Of a stretch of 64,000 nucleotides of DNA, positions 1-11,127 are shown one piece after another. Within the stretch, counting starts at the first letter, position 1. The number at the start of each line of letters is the position of its first letter. The notes under the pieces are model-generated. The model saw only the letters and a list, made by a program, of their open reading frames with translations. It was not told where the DNA came from and searched no databases. A program made the translations under genes and the position numbers. This DNA comes from Annona cherimola (Eukaryota > Streptophyta > Magnoliopsida > Magnoliales > Annonaceae). The stretch is taken from positions 44,068,012 to 44,132,011 of the forward strand of contig CM059971.1 in assembly GCA_030490835.1 (NCBI GenBank). The letters run 5' to 3'.

Positions 1-850
1 TACGTAAGGATTATGATTTGGAGATTCTATACCATCCAGGTAAGGCAAATGTGGTAGCTGATGCATTGAGCAGAAATCCAGCATAGCGCACCTTATCACA
101 AAGGAGGAAGGATTGCTTCGAGAAATAAGGCAATTTGAACTGATTGTATGTCCTCCTAGAGTTCAAACGAGATTATCACGAATTCACATACAATCATCCT
201 TATTTGAACAGATTAAGACTGCGCAGCAAGAGGAAAGAGACCTACATACCTATGTGGAAAAGATGAAGAAAAAGGGATTGACTGATTTCATTATTAATGA
301 GCGAGGTATGTATCGATACAAAGGTCGCTTATGCATACCTAATTTAGGAGAATTGAAGGAACAGATTTTCAAAGAAGCTTATTTTTTGCCATTTTCCATG
401 CATTCCGGAGGCACGAAGATGTATCAGGATCTCAAGAAAGCATATTGGTGGAATAACATAAAAAGAGATATCGCTGAATATGTATCAAAGTGCTTAACTT
501 GTCAAAGGGTGAAGGCAAATCAACAACGGATGCCGGGAAAGCTACAGCCTTTAGAAGTTCCCGAATGGAAATGGGATGACATAACAATGGATTTTGTTAA
601 AGGATTACCTAGAACACAAGCAGGAAATGACTCTATATGGGTGATAGTGGATCGGTTATCCAAAGTTGCTCATTTTATACCCATAAAGAGAACCTTTACA
701 GCTGAAAGATTAGCTAAGATATATTACAAGGATATTGTACGACTCCACGGAGTTCCTAAGTTAATAGTATCTGATCGAGATATGACGTTCACATCTCGAT
801 TCTGGAAGAGTTTACATGAAACCCTAGGCACCCAACTAAAGTTCAGTATT
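1..850 (+). pseudogene. Tekay-like Ty3/gypsy pol fragment: RNase H end and integrase
   Basis: Bases 3-86 encode the RNase H tail ([20 protein letters not shown]) and stop at 84-86. From 113 another frame encodes the integrase N-terminal HHCC finger (H-SGGTKMYQDL...CLTCQ) and the start of the catalytic core with its first two aspartates (ITMDFVKGLP; VSDRDMTF). The core is cut near 850, so the third catalytic residue (Glu) and the C-terminal and chromodomain parts are missing. Compared with the related copy at 59390-59700 on the other strand, one base is lost near 77-79, which explains the frame change. Dead fragment of a chromovirus-type retrotransposon. Confidence 0.9.
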
Positions 851-1277
851 GTGGAAAAGTGGGTCCCAAGAGTTGGTAAAAAATATAAAAAGGGGGCCTT
901 ATCTCATGGGGACGTTCACTAGAGAAAAGGGAGAAAAAATTCTCAAAACAATCTCTAAGTGAGAGAAAGCTTTGCACGTCCAAACCCAGCAAGGAAAGAA
1001 GGGAAAAGAGGAGAAAAAGAGAAGGGAAAAGGGGAAGAAAGAGGAGGAACCACGCTAGGAAGGTTGAACTCAAGTTGGATTCAATTCAAGTAAGTGAAAC
1101 TTAAATTTTGAATCATTTAAATCAAGATTTCCTCTCTCAAATTACGGTCATGAATATGATTCATAATGAACTCTTAAAGGATGAGTTATGATGCCTTGAT
1201 GAGGGTATTGAATGATATTTGAATGGTATAAATGAAATTAAGAGTTCAAGAGGGTTAAAAGGGATGTTAGGGTTGAT
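851..1277 (+). repeat. Tekay LTR fragment joined to truncated integrase
   Basis: This stretch matches the Tekay LTR at about 51535-51900 (same strand) and the opposite strand of about 36890-37300. Shared features are a purine-rich leader, the string TTGGATTCAATTCAAGTAAG at 1075-1094, and a following AT-rich part. Direct joining of the integrase core to mid-LTR sequence means that several kb (rest of pol and the LTR start) were deleted. It ends at about 1277, where an Athila LTR begins on the other strand. Confidence 0.8.
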
Positions 1278-2501
1278 TAAAATCAAGTTACAATCATCTC
1301 CAAGAACACAGAGGAAAGGAAAAAGAAAGGAAAGAGAATGAGAAAGAGAAGAACTAAATCCCGGAAGCTTCCACCAGCGAGATCGGATCTCTTCTTTCGT
1401 TTGCGATGGAAAACGGATCTTTTGCCTTCTCTATGCGGCTGCTCTAGCGGCTCTCTCCACGCCTCTCCTTTTTATATCCTCTGGAACTCTAGGTTTCTAT
1501 TTAAACTGTGGCGCCCCGAACCGAGGTGCCTAGAAGCCTTACTCCGGGATCGTTTTGATTGGTAAATGTGACTCAGGATTGTTGCCCTGATCACACGGCA
1601 AGATTCTTTTTTTTTTATCATTAATACATGGAAAATTTCCATCATTCATCTAACATGAAATATATTTCACATATCACAGTTATAACCCAAAACTGCTTCA
1701 TAAAACAGAAATATTCATTTCCATCTCAAAATTATCATCATTGTCTTTACATATACAAAATTTCATCAAAACTGCATGTCATTTTACATGCTGCCTTCAT
1801 CATCTTTTCCTGTCTGTTGTTGAAAAAGCATGGGTAAGTAATAATACTCAGTAAGCAAGCTATACATAATTTTTCAATCATTTTCATGCATTTCATAAAA
1901 TGCAAATGCAATGCATACATAGCATTCATGACATTCCTTTGGATGCAACGCTAGCTAGGCGCCCATCCCATACATGCTCCCATTTCAGGGAGGTCGCCGC
2001 CGGCCTGGGCCTATTAAGCGACTTAGCAATAGCGAGGGGGACATCCGGTCCGCTTACTACCTCGACTAAGGCCTATTCCTCGTGCACATGCTCATTCTCA
2101 TACACATGCCGGCATGATATTTGCAAATCATAAACAATTTCATAAAAAGCATTTAATAAATAATTTCACAAAATGAACTTCAGTTCATGTAAAACAGTTA
2201 TAGGTATGGCCAACCTTAAATAAATTTCATAAAGCAACTTGCAAACAATTTTAAGCATTTTGGAAATATTTTGCAAAACATATAACTTGCTTACCTTCTT
2301 AGGAGGTGTCTTCGACCTTCTCTTTTCCTTTTCCTATTCAAGGACAAAGGATATTTCATTTCCTTTATTTAAGCTGCTTCCCATGTATGCTTTATAATAT
2401 TTGGGCATTATTTCTTTACATAGATATTTTTGTCCATAAATTCTTCAAAAATTCCATACTTATATTCAAATATTAATTTCCAAATTTTCTCCAAAATCAC
2501 G

Positions 2502-2580
2502 CTGTTCACTGTAGCAACTACTGTAGCAGATCCCTATAGTAAATTACTGTAGCAGATCACTGTAGCAATCACTGTTCATA
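2502..2580. repeat. Short tandem CTGTAGCA repeats in the solo LTR
   Basis: Five or six imperfect copies of ACTGTAGCA(N) follow each other, separated by 2-15 bases. They lie downstream of the LTR TATA box in the LTR's own orientation. Confidence 0.75.
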
Positions 2581-3050
2581 TACTAAAAATCATCATAAAT
2601 TCACTTAAGCATAATCCTTAATTCCAAAAATCATGAAATTAATATATCATTATTCTAACATCATATTTATCATAATCATACATCCCAAATCATCATTTAT
2701 AAATTTTGGAGCATTATTTTCACATATCATATGCTATTTTGCCGAATACCCTATATTCGCTCCAAAATTTTGATGTTTTGGCATAATTCCATTTAAACAT
2801 TATATCTATACTTATTTTCTCATGTTTGGGGATTATCTAAGCGTGGTTTTACCTCATCTAACATTCAAAACAAGTTTGAGGAGAATCCACTTACCTCAAG
2901 CGAAGTTATGCCTCTTCTACTCGCATTTTCTCACTCCAACCTTCGATTCTCTTCTTTCCTTAAGGCTAAAACGTGTGGGGATGGAAAATGAAGTTGCTTA
3001 AGTGATTTTTGAGCTGGGATGGTTGTGAATTTCGTCCATGGCCTGCTCCT

Positions 3051-3060
3051 CTATTTATAG
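3051..3060 (-). promoter_or_regulatory. TATA box of the solo Tekay LTR
   Basis: The minus strand reads CTATAAATAG. The same motif sits at the homologous place of the Tekay LTR at 62408-62417 on the plus strand, which supports its role as the LTR core promoter. Confidence 0.7.
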
Positions 3061-4345
3061 GGGTCCATTTTTCATGAATTTGCAATTTACCCCCTCTAGC
3101 TTAGGGTGTAAAATTGCAAAGGTGTTTTTTTATAATTTCCAAAGGTGCCTTGAGCCAAGAGCAGCCACCCTAGGCCTGCTCCAGCCCCCCTATAGCAGCC
3201 CTAATTTTCTACCTATTTTTTGATTTTTTAAAATTAATTAAATTAAGCTAAATTAATCCTAGCCCTTGATTTATGATTTGGATGAATTTTGACCATTGAT
3301 TTGGTCATGGTACCCCCCCTGCACGACCTGACATGTTTCTGCATTGCATTTAATTTTTTTAATTTTTATTTATTAATTTTAATTAAAGTCAAATACATAA
3401 TTAATGAAAAAGTGAAGTTACTTTTTCACTTTGCATTTGACGTTTCATCTTGACCATTGATTTGTGATTTTCATCACATCTTAGCCCATTCATCATGTCC
3501 ATCATGAATTTTTAACCATCCATAAAAAATTTCATCGAATTCCGACTTCCGGATTGCAATTTATGAATTTTTTTCTATTTTTCCACAAAAATCCAAATTT
3601 GGATTAAAATATCCAAAAGAATTGCTATTTTGTCCTGTAGTGATTAAATCTCTATTTTGTCTTTTATGATTAAGTTAATCCAAGTGGTTAACTCTTAATC
3701 ATATATCTTAACCCCTGTTTACTATTCACGTTTACTATTCACGTGCACTATTTACGGGGTTAAATTCCCAATTGCATTATTTCAACCTCAAATACACATG
3801 TCCATCAATAAGGTTCATGAATCTTTATTTATTCATAAAATAATCTTCAAAATTACAAGTGTCGAAATGACGCGTATACAGTCGAAATAACGCGTATACG
3901 GTCAGGGTTCCACATAAACATAACAGCGTGCGCAGCAAAACTAGCGCGTACGGATGCGTATTGGCGCCTAAGCGCCAAATCTCTAGAGCTGCGTAACTTA
4001 GAAACTCTCTGGGATGACTCTGCATGTTAGTGAAGTGGTGCCTAGGTGCCGCTAGTCTGCGCCTGGGCGCCAGCCTACCTACTTCTTCACTTATCTCTGT
4101 TCATTCTTCGACTCGCTCGCATGCCTATAATTCTCCGTCCTTCCTGTAAAACTGAATGAAACTAAATAACTGAACTAAAAATGCCTAATTTATACTAAAA
4201 ATGCATGAAAACCACATAATTCTCCTAACATGCAAAGCGAGTGAAAATTTAGCTAAATGGATGCAAACTAAACTTAATCTCTTGGACTAACACGCAAAAA
4301 TAGACTGAAATAGGCCATGATAACTCGTATTTTTACGAGTTATCA

Positions 4346-4362
4346 CACCCCCAAACTTAAAT
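4346..4362 (-). other. Athila-A polypurine tract
   Basis: Read on the minus strand this is TTTAAGTTTGGGGGTG, directly before the 3' LTR start. That is the expected place for the plus-strand primer of reverse transcription. The same AAGTTTGGGGG core abuts the LTRs at 26764 and 39874. Confidence 0.8.
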
Positions 4363-5348
4363 GTTGCTAATCCTCGAGCAACACATGCAAACACAATGAA
4401 TGAATGAATTTGGACTCCGTCAACTCAACCTGCTTCCCATTATGCTTCTATCAATCCATTTCTCTATTCAACAATATCAAGAATAATGTAAACTTGAAAA
4501 ATCATCCATTTCTCAAAATAGGACATGCATTTTCATTTATCATTCGTAAACCAAGTTACATGTAGATGATCGTATTTCTAGTTCAAAGTAATAATTCAAC
4601 ATGCTAATCTTTCTCTTGATCAAAAGAAACTAATTAGAAAATCAATCCAAACAGGTGAACAAAGGTTTAAGCCGAACTAACTAGTCAAAGAACATGATAA
4701 TCATTCACTGGATTCAATTTTGTCCAACTGCACATTCTTTCCCCCCCCCAAACTTATTGCAAAACTCTCCTGACCTTATTTCAGGATATCTGGAGATCTG
4801 TTTTTTTTTTTTTTTTAGCTCCCCTCACCATATTTCAGGGTAGCTGGGGAAAGTTTTCTTTTTAAAGCGTTCTTACTGTGATTTTTCTTTACTTTTTTAT
4901 GCGAACCTTGACATGTGTTGATGCCAAGTCCCGGTTACTTAGCTTAGGTCAATCACCCCTTTTATTGTTCTGATAACTTGGTAGGGATACTGAACATGCA
5001 AGAAAATTTTTGTGAAGTATTACCATTTTCGAGACCATTAATTCCCTTAAAGCACGTGGTTCACATTTTTTTAACTCAATTCTTATCATTTCAGTTGAAA
5101 AGATTAGCATAGAATTGAATTATAACAATGTACTATGATATTCTCATGATTCATTCACATGTTACTTGCTACTTGCTTTTACGCATAGTCCTTAATCTGA
5201 ATTGCTAATTTTTCATGAATTTAATTCCAAGTCAAAGTTTTTCTCGACCTTGCACATATTTCCTCAAAATGGATTGAAACAAGATAATTTTCACAGGAAA
5301 AATTTGACATGATATGCAATCTAAACAAAACATGGAAAACAAACCTAC
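4363..5348 (-). other. Athila-A 3' untranslated region, proximal part
   Basis: Non-coding and AT-rich. Homologous non-coding blocks lie at 26765-27545 and 39875-40880 in the two autonomous-type Athila copies, so this part is shared by autonomous and deleted members. It holds a stem-loop beside the polypurine tract (TTGCTAATCCTCGAGCAAC) and a second C-tract with AAACTT at 4741-4756. The final CCTAC (5344-5348) is the left target duplication of the next insertion. Confidence 0.7.
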
Positions 5349-6990
5349 TGTAACGCCCCATTCATAAAAATACTCAATAACTAATCAACGGCGCTACACA
5401 ATCATAGAAAAATTCGGCAGCATCTCCCCATAACTTACAAGGGGTAATATGGAATACATGACCTGATATTCATTACATTTTCATCTGTAACATTCAAACC
5501 TATTTATATACTTGCATCTTCATATAATAAGAACATTCATATAGAAGGAAATCATTACATATTTTCCTTACACAACAAACAGATATAATAGTCATGCATA
5601 TGTGCATCAACAAGGATTATAATCCAATCTGAAATACCAAATACATTATAATTGTCAAAACAAATCCGCCTAAGTAATTGTCTACATATATGATTATCAA
5701 AAGAGCACAAGTCTAAAAGAACTGGAATCAACATATTGTGCTAGGGTCTCTCATGTTTGATCTTCAACTTGTCCCATCCTTAAGTTCTCCTTCTGACCTG
5801 CGATCTAAAACCACAATAACAATGATATGAGTCTAAATAGACCCAGTAAGTAGATAGTGGTTAACACAAAGTACAAATAAGCATAATGATGGATACTCAT
5901 ACAGTGATGAAGCTAATACACATGGGTCCAATACCCACTCCCAAGATCGTATACATATAACCATACACACAAATTGACCAACACAACCAATCATCTACTC
6001 ATGTCCATCAAGGGCCATGAACAACCCTCTCCTCATGTCAATCAGGGGCCATGAACAACCCTTACAACCAACTATTTGAGATAACGCATCATACATAACA
6101 GACAATGAAACACATCGCAAACCACGCATACAACATCAACACAATTCAGATACAACACATAGATCTGTCACACAAGCATTTTATCAAACACATGATAGGT
6201 GCGAAATGAAAGAACCTTCAAATCATACTCTCGATTGGGGCAAATCAATTCACGTCACATTTCAACAATATAACAACTGCTAAGAAGTCTTTTACATCAT
6301 AGAAATCATGCATTCAAAGTAAATTCACCATGAACCCTAACTGTTACGAACTCTACGCCTAATATCATGGAGTCGTTAGAAGCTATACATTCCCTCTAGC
6401 CTCGTATCGCGTTTAACGTAAAATTTCATCACTAAATCGAGAAGGGGCGACATCCACTTACCTTGACCGTGATCCCTCCCAAGACAGCGACCCTAGATGT
6501 GGACTGCAGAAATTCGGAGCCTTGGAGCTTCCTGAACTCGGATCTATGACCTTCAAGGTAGTTGGTATAGTTCCCCTCAAGCGATCATGGGTAGTTCGAA
6601 CTGAGTGGAAGAGAAAGTAGAAGAGGAACGAAGAACCAGAAGAGAAGGAGAAGAGAACGCGGTCGGGCGCGAAATGGGAATGAAACCCTAGAGCGCGGGC
6701 CGCTTATGTTAATAGAATCCATTGAGTCGGGTCGGGGCTCGGGTCGGGTCCAGTCGTAATTAGTAATTTAATTCCCCTCTCCTACTCTGCGAGGGAAACA
6801 ATAGTCATAGTGCCCATCAATGGAACGCTAATCATACATGCACATATGCACTATACATCTCCTAAATGTCGTGTCCATGTATGTTATGTATCCATTAATA
6901 TCGTAAAATTCTTACAAGCATGTTCATAAGTTACCTCATAAATAGAGAAAAGTTATAATAAAAATAGAATAAAAATACCTGGTCCTCACA
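5349..6990 (-). mobile_element. Solo gypsy-type LTR in the Athila-A 3' untranslated region
   Basis: It reads TGTAACGCCCC (5349) to TCCTCACA (6990) on the plus strand. Perfect 5-bp repeats CCTAC flank it at 5344-5348 and 6991-6995. I infer minus orientation (TGTGAGGACC...GGGGCGTTACA) because the GGGGCG-Y-ACA end matches Tekay LTR 3' ends and the inner order (CTTACTGGGTCTA...) follows theirs. Host Athila sequence continues across it, as the uninterrupted homologue at about 40860-40900 shows. No internal region is present, so it is a solo LTR. Confidence 0.92.
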
Positions 6991-6995
6991 CCTAC

Positions 6996-7129
6996 GACCG
7001 AAAATTATACACTCCCCCAAACTTGAGAGATGCATTGTTCTCAATGCATGCAACTACATAAAACCTACATGATCATAGACTAAGAAATAAATACAAAAGG
7101 AATATAAAATGGAAAGGATAGGTACTCCC
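6996..7129 (-). other. Athila-A 3' untranslated region, distal part
   Basis: Resumes after the solo LTR. It contains a C-tract plus AAACTTGAGAG at 7012-7027, followed by a perfect 8-bp stem-loop (ATGCATTG TTCT CAATGCAT, 7030-7049). The same pair occurs at about 40890-40926 in Athila-C. Confidence 0.65.
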
Positions 7130-7372
7130 TTAGGCGTCTGATGCGGAGGAGTCGTCGTCATCGTCGCGCTCACTTTCTTCACTAAGCTGATGTGAAAATT
7201 GACCAAAACAGGCTTGGAACTCGGGAGGTGTCGATGAGAATAGTGGTAAAGCCTTCATATCAATCTGTCGGTCCTCCATGAGTCTTTGAAAGTGCACCTC
7301 CATAGCCCGATTAGATAGTTGTAGAAATCGAGCTTGGGCTGCCATTAGATTCTCCAAGTTGGTCAGCCTCAC
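7130..7372 (-). pseudogene. Acid-tailed C-terminal remnant of the Athila downstream ORF
   Basis: Eighty codons rich in Leu, Gln and Met that could form a short helix (LENLMAAQARFLQLSNRAME), ending in a very acidic tail (ERDDDDDSSASDA). Athila-C has a similar acidic end at about 41015-41100 (DSEDEDATESDS) at the same place, just before the 3' untranslated region. Autonomous Athila elements often carry an extra ORF after integrase, and I infer this is its C-terminus. No function can be assigned, and it may be untranslated. Confidence 0.45.
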
Positions 7373-8404
7373 ATTGGTTGGAAGCGGTTGAGAGTGACGT
7401 CACAAATAGGAAGAAGGAAGAAATCGAGCAGTACAATATTGAAATGAGCAATGCAGGCTCAAATGTCCAGGACTCTACACCCCAAATATATTCCATAGAA
7501 GCTCTTCTCAGACACTCCAACTTGAATTTCAAGTCATATGATTGATACCACAAGTGCAGTCCATAAACCCCTCCCCCACCACTTTAAACTCTTATCCACA
7601 GAAAAAATAATGGACAGTTTGAACCAAAAATTTACCCACTAGAAACACATCCACATGCCTGCAATTATATAAGAAATGTAAACTACCCACTTGCACACCT
7701 TTTATTTATAGTAACAAAATAAGTGATTCACTAAAAGCAGTAAAATAAATTGCGTAGAACTTCAACAACTCAAAATATGCAAAGACGGAGGATTTTGTAT
7801 TGAAAATGATATCAACTAAGAAAACCATGGTTTTCATGTCGACAGGCTTGAAAAATGCTTTTCGTTGATATGTGGTATCTCCAGTAACTCCTCCGGGATC
7901 AAAAGTTACGGCCAGTTGAAGTTGGCATGCTGAAAAATCGTGTTTTGCTTTATTTTTTTATGCTGGCAGGGGGTGGCACCGGGGTGCCAAAAATTGAGGC
8001 CTAGGTGCCGACTTGCTGACTCAAAAGTTGCAATATGTTATTTCCTTGAAAAATATGGCGCCAGGGCGTCGAATCATGGCGCCGGAGCGCCACTTCTCTG
8101 ATCCCAACTTGCTACAACATGTTCTTTTGCAAAAACTTAGTGTCGGGCACCAAAAATTGAGGCCGAAACCTCACTCCAACTGCATTGTCTTGTCTTGAAT
8201 GATGAAGATAAACTTGAAACTCCTCGCTTCCATCATTTATTGACTTCAAAGTGGATTGAAAATCCATATTTAAGCATGATAATCCTGTCCTTCCTTCTCT
8301 TGGGAGATGACTACTTTATTCTTGAATCAAAAATCCAAAAGTGTAATGAGTTGTCTCCCATTCAGCGTTAAATTTATCGTCTTCATCCCGATGTTCCACT
8401 ATGA
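7373..8404 (-). other. Athila-A internal spacer
   Basis: No credible coding frame. It is homologous to 48880-49640 of Athila-D in the opposite orientation. It carries several GGCGCC-like palindromes (7973-8010, 8056-8092) of the kind packed into the LTRs. Pol genes would be expected here in an autonomous element. Confidence 0.6.
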
Positions 8405-9330
8405 TTAGCCAATTCCCGCTCTATCGAACTTCCTTTCATGCAGATTGTGCACTGGAAGTTCAGCTCTCTTCTTAGCCTCTTCAAATGGATCAGTTAGCCT
8501 CTTTACTTGAATTTCATAGAGACTATAGAAGAGGTTTTAAGGGTCTTGAACAAATGATAGCTTGAAGATGTTGTTTTTCGAGGCTTTGTATTAATCGATT
8601 AAGTCTTGTTGCACCTGCATTTCAGGAAGACAAATTAGAGGAGTGTTGATATGATAATTTCCAACTTTCTCCACTCCACTATATCAACCTCTATTTCTTC
8701 GTTAATTTCTTCATCCACTTCTTGGCATTCCATTGACTCGGCCACTTATTCAAGAACATGCTGAGGTACAGTTTGTTCTATCATATCTATTGATATATCT
8801 ACATTAGTACTCGGAGTGACTTCACAGCCCTGTTCCAACTCATCTTCTGCTGAAATTTCTTCTATATGACCGAAAGACGCTTCTTGATGCCGACATTGGA
8901 GTGTAGTAGCCAATTGCTCCACCTATTTCTGCATGTTCTCATTAAATTGCATCTGGCTCTTCATGAATTGCATGAACATGTCCTCCAAAGATAACTTGCT
9001 TTCAGGTAGTGACGGCTCCTCAAACTCCTGTGTTTGACAATCGAAAGGCATCATATTCCTCCCTTGCAAATCTCCATGGTAGCCCTGTGTATCATTTGAA
9101 TGCTCATAATAGCCCACAGACGCTGAATAATACACGCATTGGATTGACAGATGTCCTTTGCCTCCACATAAAGCGCAGTAGCTTGAATAAGAATTATCTA
9201 TTCCCTGCATTTGATAATCAAAACCTGCGAATTGATCTGAGGGTGCCAGTGCGTCATTAAGCCCATGGAAACAGTAAGTGCTTGGTGTTGAAAATTCTGC
9301 ATTTAGCCATTGGGAAGGATTTGAAATCAT
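8405..9330 (-). pseudogene. Capsid-less Gag-like ORF of Athila-A
   Basis: Start ATG at 9330 by alignment with the ORF at 47948. The product begins SNPSQWLNAEF, then has a CCHC zinc knuckle (CALCGGKGHLSIQC), then LEDMFMQFMKSQMQ, which resembles the region after the zinc knuckle in the Athila-B Gag (LENLFMQFMQSQ). The capsid-forming half of a normal Gag is absent. A TAG interrupts it at about 8924 (the sister copy has CAG), and its length implies at least one indel before the end at 8405. A nucleic-acid-binding remnant is possible, but this copy is dead. Confidence 0.75.
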
Positions 9331-9467
9331 TGAAAAGTACAAAACAAAGACTCCTAAAATAGAATTTTATCTAAAGAAAAAAAGAAAGGAAAAGAAAAAT
9401 TATGTATAATATATACACATTCACAGAAGACAACTGAAATTGTCAGGTACTAAGTTTAAAGTACCAA

Positions 9468-9485
9468 TCCCCGGCAACGGTGCCA
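9468..9485 (-). other. Athila-A primer-binding site (tRNA-Asp type)
   Basis: On the minus strand TGGCACCGTTGCCGGGGA, six bases after the LTR end. It differs by one base from the intact site TGGCGCCGTTGCCGGGGA at 47796. This is the tRNA-Asp 3'-end complement usual for Athila-like elements. Confidence 0.85.
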
Positions 9486-9491
9486 AAAACT

Positions 9492-9787
9492 TGACGAGTT
9501 GCGTATATGTCTATTAAAATGCTCGTTTTAACGCAAGTATACGTGTCGATAAAGTAATAAAGAGTGAGTAGAGTATCATTCCCACGAGGATTGTGTTAAA
9601 CGGATTAGCACTGTAAATCTTAATTGTCTAAGTGAATTGGTAAAATGAAGGAGCAGTTGTATCAAAGAACTGAATTAAACTAAACTATGAAAATAATAAA
9701 TGACCAAGGTAGGGTGGATATTGTCGAGATTGCCTTGAGATGATTAAGATAGGTGGGAATATGAAGTCATTGAATCCTAGTTATGTC
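9492..9787 (-). repeat. Athila-A 5' LTR, part next to the primer site
   Basis: Begins (minus strand end) ...CTCGTCA at 9492 and continues until the copia insertion at 9788. The last five bases, ATGTC (9783-9787), are the left target duplication of SIRE-out. The remaining part resumes at 23003. Confidence 0.9.
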
Positions 9788-9924
9788 TGTTGGAAATATG
9801 TGGAAAACAAGCTAAATCTATGTTTTGATGATTAACAAATCAATTTGAGTAAGTCTTGGCTACTAACATGTTTGTGGAAGTGTTTAAGGCATATACATTT
9901 GAAGAAAATAGAGCATGGAAGGCC
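9788..9924 (+). repeat. SIRE-out 5' LTR remnant
   Basis: Starts TGTTGGAAATATG. It matches 21293-21429 of the 3' LTR of the same element and shares that copy's GTGGAAGTGTTTAAGG and GAAGAAAATAGAG variants, which differ from SIRE-in. It is cut at 9924, where LTR-B begins. Confidence 0.88.
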
Positions 9925-10704
9925 TGTTGAGATTATTGATCATGTGCTTATCGAATAAAATGGTTAATTTGATTTTGATGATTAACAAATAATTGAAATA
10001 TCATTAAAAAGGATCTAACACATTTGTCTAAGTGTTCTCAGATATTTTGTCCCTAATTATGTGTATAAAAATGAAAAGGCGAAGTAATTTAAGTTTCAAG
10101 CGTTCAAAGTTCGTAAATTACAAGTTCAGCAAGTGAAGTCTCAGCCTAAGTCGACTTCGCTTGCGACTTGGGAAAAGTCCCAGCCCAAGTCGATTTCGCC
10201 TGCGACTTCGGACAAAACAGCGAAGTGAAGTCGCATCCCAAGTCGACCTCACAAATCCGAAGTCGACTTCACTCAGCCCAAGTCGACTTCACCTGCGACT
10301 TCAAGGCCAGAATTTTGGACAGAATGTTGACGGTGAGCTTTTACAAAACGAAGTCGCACCCCAAGTCGACTTCACCCATCCGAAGTCGACTCCACCCATC
10401 CGAAGTCGACTCCACTCATCCGAAGTCGACTCCACTTGCGACTTCAACTCGTAACGGTCGAAAATCCGAACGTTGGAGCTCTAGATGCGCGTGAACCTCC
10501 ACTCCAACGGCTAGAACCTTTTTCCCTCTATATATACCATTGAAGGATGAACGTGGAGTAAAGAGAAAAGGAGGAAAGAAAGAGGAAAACACAAGTTGAG
10601 CTTCCATCTTTTAATATTCATGTGTGTTGAAGATATTTGAATAACTATTGAAGCTTCAAGTGCTACAACTTTCAAGTGCGCTTCCAAGATTATCATCTCT
10701 ACGA
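9925..10704 (+). repeat. LTR-B, first part (diverged copia LTR)
   Basis: Begins TGTTGAGATTATTGATC. It carries a dense GTCGAC-motif array (10137-10445), a TATA box in CTCTATATATACC (about 10525-10537) and a purine-rich leader. It resembles the SIRE LTRs in layout but not in detail, so it is a related family. SIRE-in interrupts it after TACGA (10700-10704); it resumes at 19516. Confidence 0.8.
10137..10445. repeat. GTCGAC palindrome array in LTR-B
   Basis: About nine copies of AAGTCGA-YTYC(A/G) centred on GTCGAC or a one-base variant, interleaved with TGCGACTT arms. Spacing is irregular (14-50 bp). A different copy number and spacing from the SIRE arrays suggests independent expansion. Open frames crossing it only reflect the repeat. 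Confidence 0.85.
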
Positions 10705-10846
10705 TGTTGGAAATATGTGGAAAACAAGTTAAATCTATGTTTTGATGATTAACAAATCAATTTGAGTAAGTCTTGGCTACTAATATGTTTGTGGATATGT
10801 TTAAGGGATATACATTTGAAGAACATAAAGCATGGAAGGTCAAGTC

Positions 10847-11127
10847 GTTCCCCAAGTCGACTCCAAGTTCGACTTCAAAGAGCCAAATCCGTCTAGAGTT
10901 GAAAATGAGAGAAGAGCAAGTGAAGTCGCAGGCCAAGTCGACTCCACTTGCGACTTGGGAAGCCAAGTCGCAAACGAAGTCGACTCCAGCATCGACTTCA
11001 GTCGGGAAAATCACTCCAGAGCTGAATTTGGGATGGAAGAATGCCGAAGTCGCAGTCGAAGTCGACTCCAGTTGCGACTTTGGTAAAGTCGCAGACGAAG
11101 TCGACCCCGAGTTCGACTTGAGTTCTT
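10847..11127. repeat. GTCGAC hairpin array, SIRE-in 5' LTR cluster 1
   Basis: Repeated modules with an outer arm AAGTCGCA, a central GTCGAC palindrome and a closing arm TGCGACTT, so each can fold as a nested stem-loop. The 12 bases at 10861-10872 are present here but missing from the 3' LTR, a loss between CGACT repeats. A second cluster lies at 11535-11705. Confidence 0.85.

Larger units (their letters stand above)
1507..3914 (-). mobile_element. Solo Tekay LTR inserted in the Athila-A 3' LTR
   Basis: On the minus strand it starts TGTGGAACCC (3914) and ends GGGGCGCCACA (1507), so TG...CA. It is flanked by perfect 5-bp direct repeats TAAAC at 1502-1506 and 3915-3919. No internal Tekay sequence is present, so this is a solo LTR left by LTR-LTR recombination. 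The paralogous Athila LTR at about 23712-23730 reads straight through the insertion point (TTTAAACATAAC), giving an empty site. Its first part is homologous to the plus-strand LTR at 61533. Confidence 0.95.
1278..4345 (-). repeat. Athila-A 3' LTR (interrupted, left end truncated)
   Basis: Its minus-strand start is the 28-bp palindrome at 4318-4345 (arms TGATAACTCGTA and complement, 4-nt loop). Remnants at 3955-4075 carry GGCGCC-type palindromes. A solo Tekay LTR (1507-3914) splits it. Comparison with the 5' LTR copy at 23003-24147 plus 9492-9787 shows that the final roughly 780 bp of this LTR are missing at 1277. Confidence 0.88.

Noticed and set aside
9468..9485. tRNA gene fragments at the primer sites
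   Set aside because: Only the 12-18 bases complementary to a tRNA 3' end are present, at the position expected for primer-binding sites.
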